Shown: positions 23,915 to 25,010 of the stretch, piece by piece
Numbering within the stretch: position 1 is the stretch's first letter
Layout of the letters: each line of letters begins with the position of its first letter
Assembly: GCA_035649575.1 (NCBI GenBank)
Contig: DASRJH010000321.1
Coordinates: 1 to 25,010 of the forward strand
DNA from: DASVAL01 sp035649575
Lineage (GTDB): Bacteria > Planctomycetota > UBA1135 > UBA2386
Reading direction: 5' to 3'
DNA length: 25,010 bases
The notes under the pieces: generated by a model
Told to the model about the DNA's origin: nothing
The model's input: only the letters and a program-made list of their open reading frames with translations
The model's database searches: none
Translations under genes and position numbers: made by a program

Positions 23915-25010
23915 ATGAGAACTGACCCGCTGCGGGTCACGGGCTACTCGATGCTGAGCGCGCTCGGTGGCTCGCGGCAAGAACACCTGACCGCGCTGCG
24001 CGCCGGGCGCTCGGGGCTCGGCCCGTCGCCTCTGCCGCTGCCGTTCCAGACCGCGGTCGGCGCCGTGCCCACGACGCTGCAGGAGCTGCCGGGCGACCTG
24101 GCGCCCTGGTCGACGCGGCTCGCGCGCATGACGGCCCACCTCGTCGCCGGGCTCGACGAACCGCTGCGGCGCGCGCGCGAACGCTGGCGACCCGAGCGCA
24201 TCGCCGTGCTGCTCGGCACGAGCACGGCGGGCGCCGAATCGACCGAGCGCGCCTACCGCGTGTTCATCGCCGAGGGCGTCTTCCCGGACCGCTACGACTT
24301 CCTGCGCCAGCACACCTTCGGCGCCGTGCTGCACGTCGTCTCAGCACTGACCGGTGCTACGGGACCCGCGTGGATGGTGTCGACCGCGTGCACGTCGGGC
24401 GCCAAACCGTTCGCGTCCGCGCAACGGCTCATGGCCGCCGGCCTCATCGACGCGGCGATCGTCGGCGGCGTCGACACGCTGTGCGCGATGACGTTGCACG
24501 GCTTCGAGTCGCTGCAGGCGCTCGACCGCGTGCCGTGCCGGCCGTTTCACAAGGACCGCCTCGGCATCAGCATCGGCGAAGGTGGCGCGCTGGCGCTCGT
24601 CGAACGCGCCGGCGACGCGCGCGTGCTCGTGCTCGGCGTCGGCGAGACGTCGGACTCGTACCACGTCAGCGCGCCTCATCCCGAAGGACTCGGCGCGCTC
24701 GCGGCGATGCGGGAGGCGCTCGAGCACGCGGGCTGCCGGCCCGAAGACGTCGATCACATCAACGCGCACGGCACCGGCACACGGCTCAACGACACCGCCG
24801 AAGCCAAAGCGATCTCGGCGCTGTTCGAGACGCCGGTGCCCGTCGTCTCGACCAAGGGCTACACGGGCCACACGCTCGGCGCCGCGGGCGCGCTCGAGTT
24901 CGCGTTCGCCGCCTGTGCCGTCGAAGAGGGCTGGATCCCACCCTCGTTGGGCGCCGACCAGCTCGACCCCGAGATCCGGTTGCACGTGCCGAGCACCGCA
25001 ACGAACGGGC
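23915..25010 (+). CDS. Beta-ketoacyl-ACP synthase, KAS II/FabF type (3' end cut off)
   Basis: An open frame of 365 codons that leaves the window without a stop. It is a thiolase-fold condensing enzyme with the Cys-His-His triad: C159 in STACTSGAK, H285 in NAHGTGTRLND and H319 in KGYTGHTLGAAGALE, with K314 beside it. The gatekeeper-type GEGG segment is at 221-224. It elongates an acyl-ACP by decarboxylative condensation. The sequence is shorter in the N-terminal part than housekeeping FabF and looks closer to the ketosynthases of aryl-polyene-type clusters, where a FabG and a ketosynthase are often neighbours. That placement is inference. The ATG at 23915 has only a weak Shine-Dalgarno. Six-base hairpins (CGCCGC/GCGGCG) lie in the gap before it. 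Confidence 0.88.
   Translation, partial: MRTDPLRVTGYSMLSALGGSRQEHLTALRAGRSGLGPSPLPLPFQTAVGAVPTTLQELPGDLAPWSTRLARMTAHLVAGLDEPLRRARERWRPERIAVLLGTSTAGAESTERAYRVFIAEGVFPDRYDFLRQHTFGAVLHVVSALTGATGPAWMVSTACTSGAKPFASAQRLMAAGLIDAAIVGGVDTLCAMTLHGFESLQALDRVPCRPFHKDRLGISIGEGGALALVERAGDARVLVLGVGETSDSYHVSAPHPEGLGALAAMREALEHAGCRPEDVDHINAHGTGTRLNDTAEAKAISALFETPVPVVSTKGYTGHTLGAAGALEFAFAACAVEEGWIPPSLGADQLDPEIRLHVPSTATNG

Overview
This is a G+C-rich bacterial chromosomal window with tightly packed genes, many GTG starts and mostly weak Shine-Dalgarno sites. A DUF1552 twin-arginine protein, a GH127 (DUF1680) glycosidase, a DUF1080-like domain, a membrane-anchored ECF sigma factor with a very long C-terminal extension and several lipoproteins occur together. 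This suggests a planctomycete-type organism (Planctomycetota). Myxococcota or Acidobacteriota cannot be excluded from one window, and the assignment is inference.

Layout. (1) 1-2614, plus strand: the end of an ABC-transporter operon with two MacB/FtsX-like permeases (the first cut by the window edge) and a cysteine-rich lipoprotein that overlaps the second permease by four bases. A secreted serine esterase follows (2651-3775). (2) 3809-5101, minus: a single-pass membrane protein with an extracytoplasmic DUF1080-like domain. After a 325-base gap comes a 34-residue lysine-rich protein (5427-5531, plus). (3) 5575-9221, minus: a compact four-gene operon of small membrane protein, ABC-2 permease, ABC ATPase and MgtC/DUF4010 membrane protein. 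(4) 9390-11126, plus: a GT-C/DUF2142-like membrane glycosyltransferase, convergent with an ankyrin-repeat protein (11134-11805, minus). (5) 11858-11934: tRNA-Arg(TCG), followed by GC-rich hairpins and an exact 21-bp copy of the tRNA 3' end. (6) 12164-14830, minus: an ECF sigma factor fused through a transmembrane segment to a roughly 640-residue extracytoplasmic region. Upstream of it lie about 780 bases without a convincing gene, containing a degraded tRNA-like fragment. (7) 15612-22945, minus: a PilX-like pilus-assembly protein, a DUF1552 protein, a B12-binding/radical-SAM protein of the HpnP/DUF4070 type, a GH127 glycosidase and a small lipoprotein. (8) 23090-25010, plus: a FabG-like reductase and a ketosynthase that runs off the window, probably the start of a fatty-acid or aryl-polyene-like locus.

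Most of the window is cell-envelope biology: export, lipoproteins, surface glycan processing, lipid modification and signalling. I see no CRISPR array, transposase, integrase or complete mobile element. The items most worth a second look are the tRNA 3'-end duplication with its hairpin module, the transmembrane sigma-factor fusion, the cysteine-rich lipoprotein coupled to the FtsX permeases, the 34-residue basic protein with inverted repeats upstream, the hidden signal-peptide coding in front of the GH127 gene, and the FabG/ketosynthase pair with an altered catalytic tetrad.
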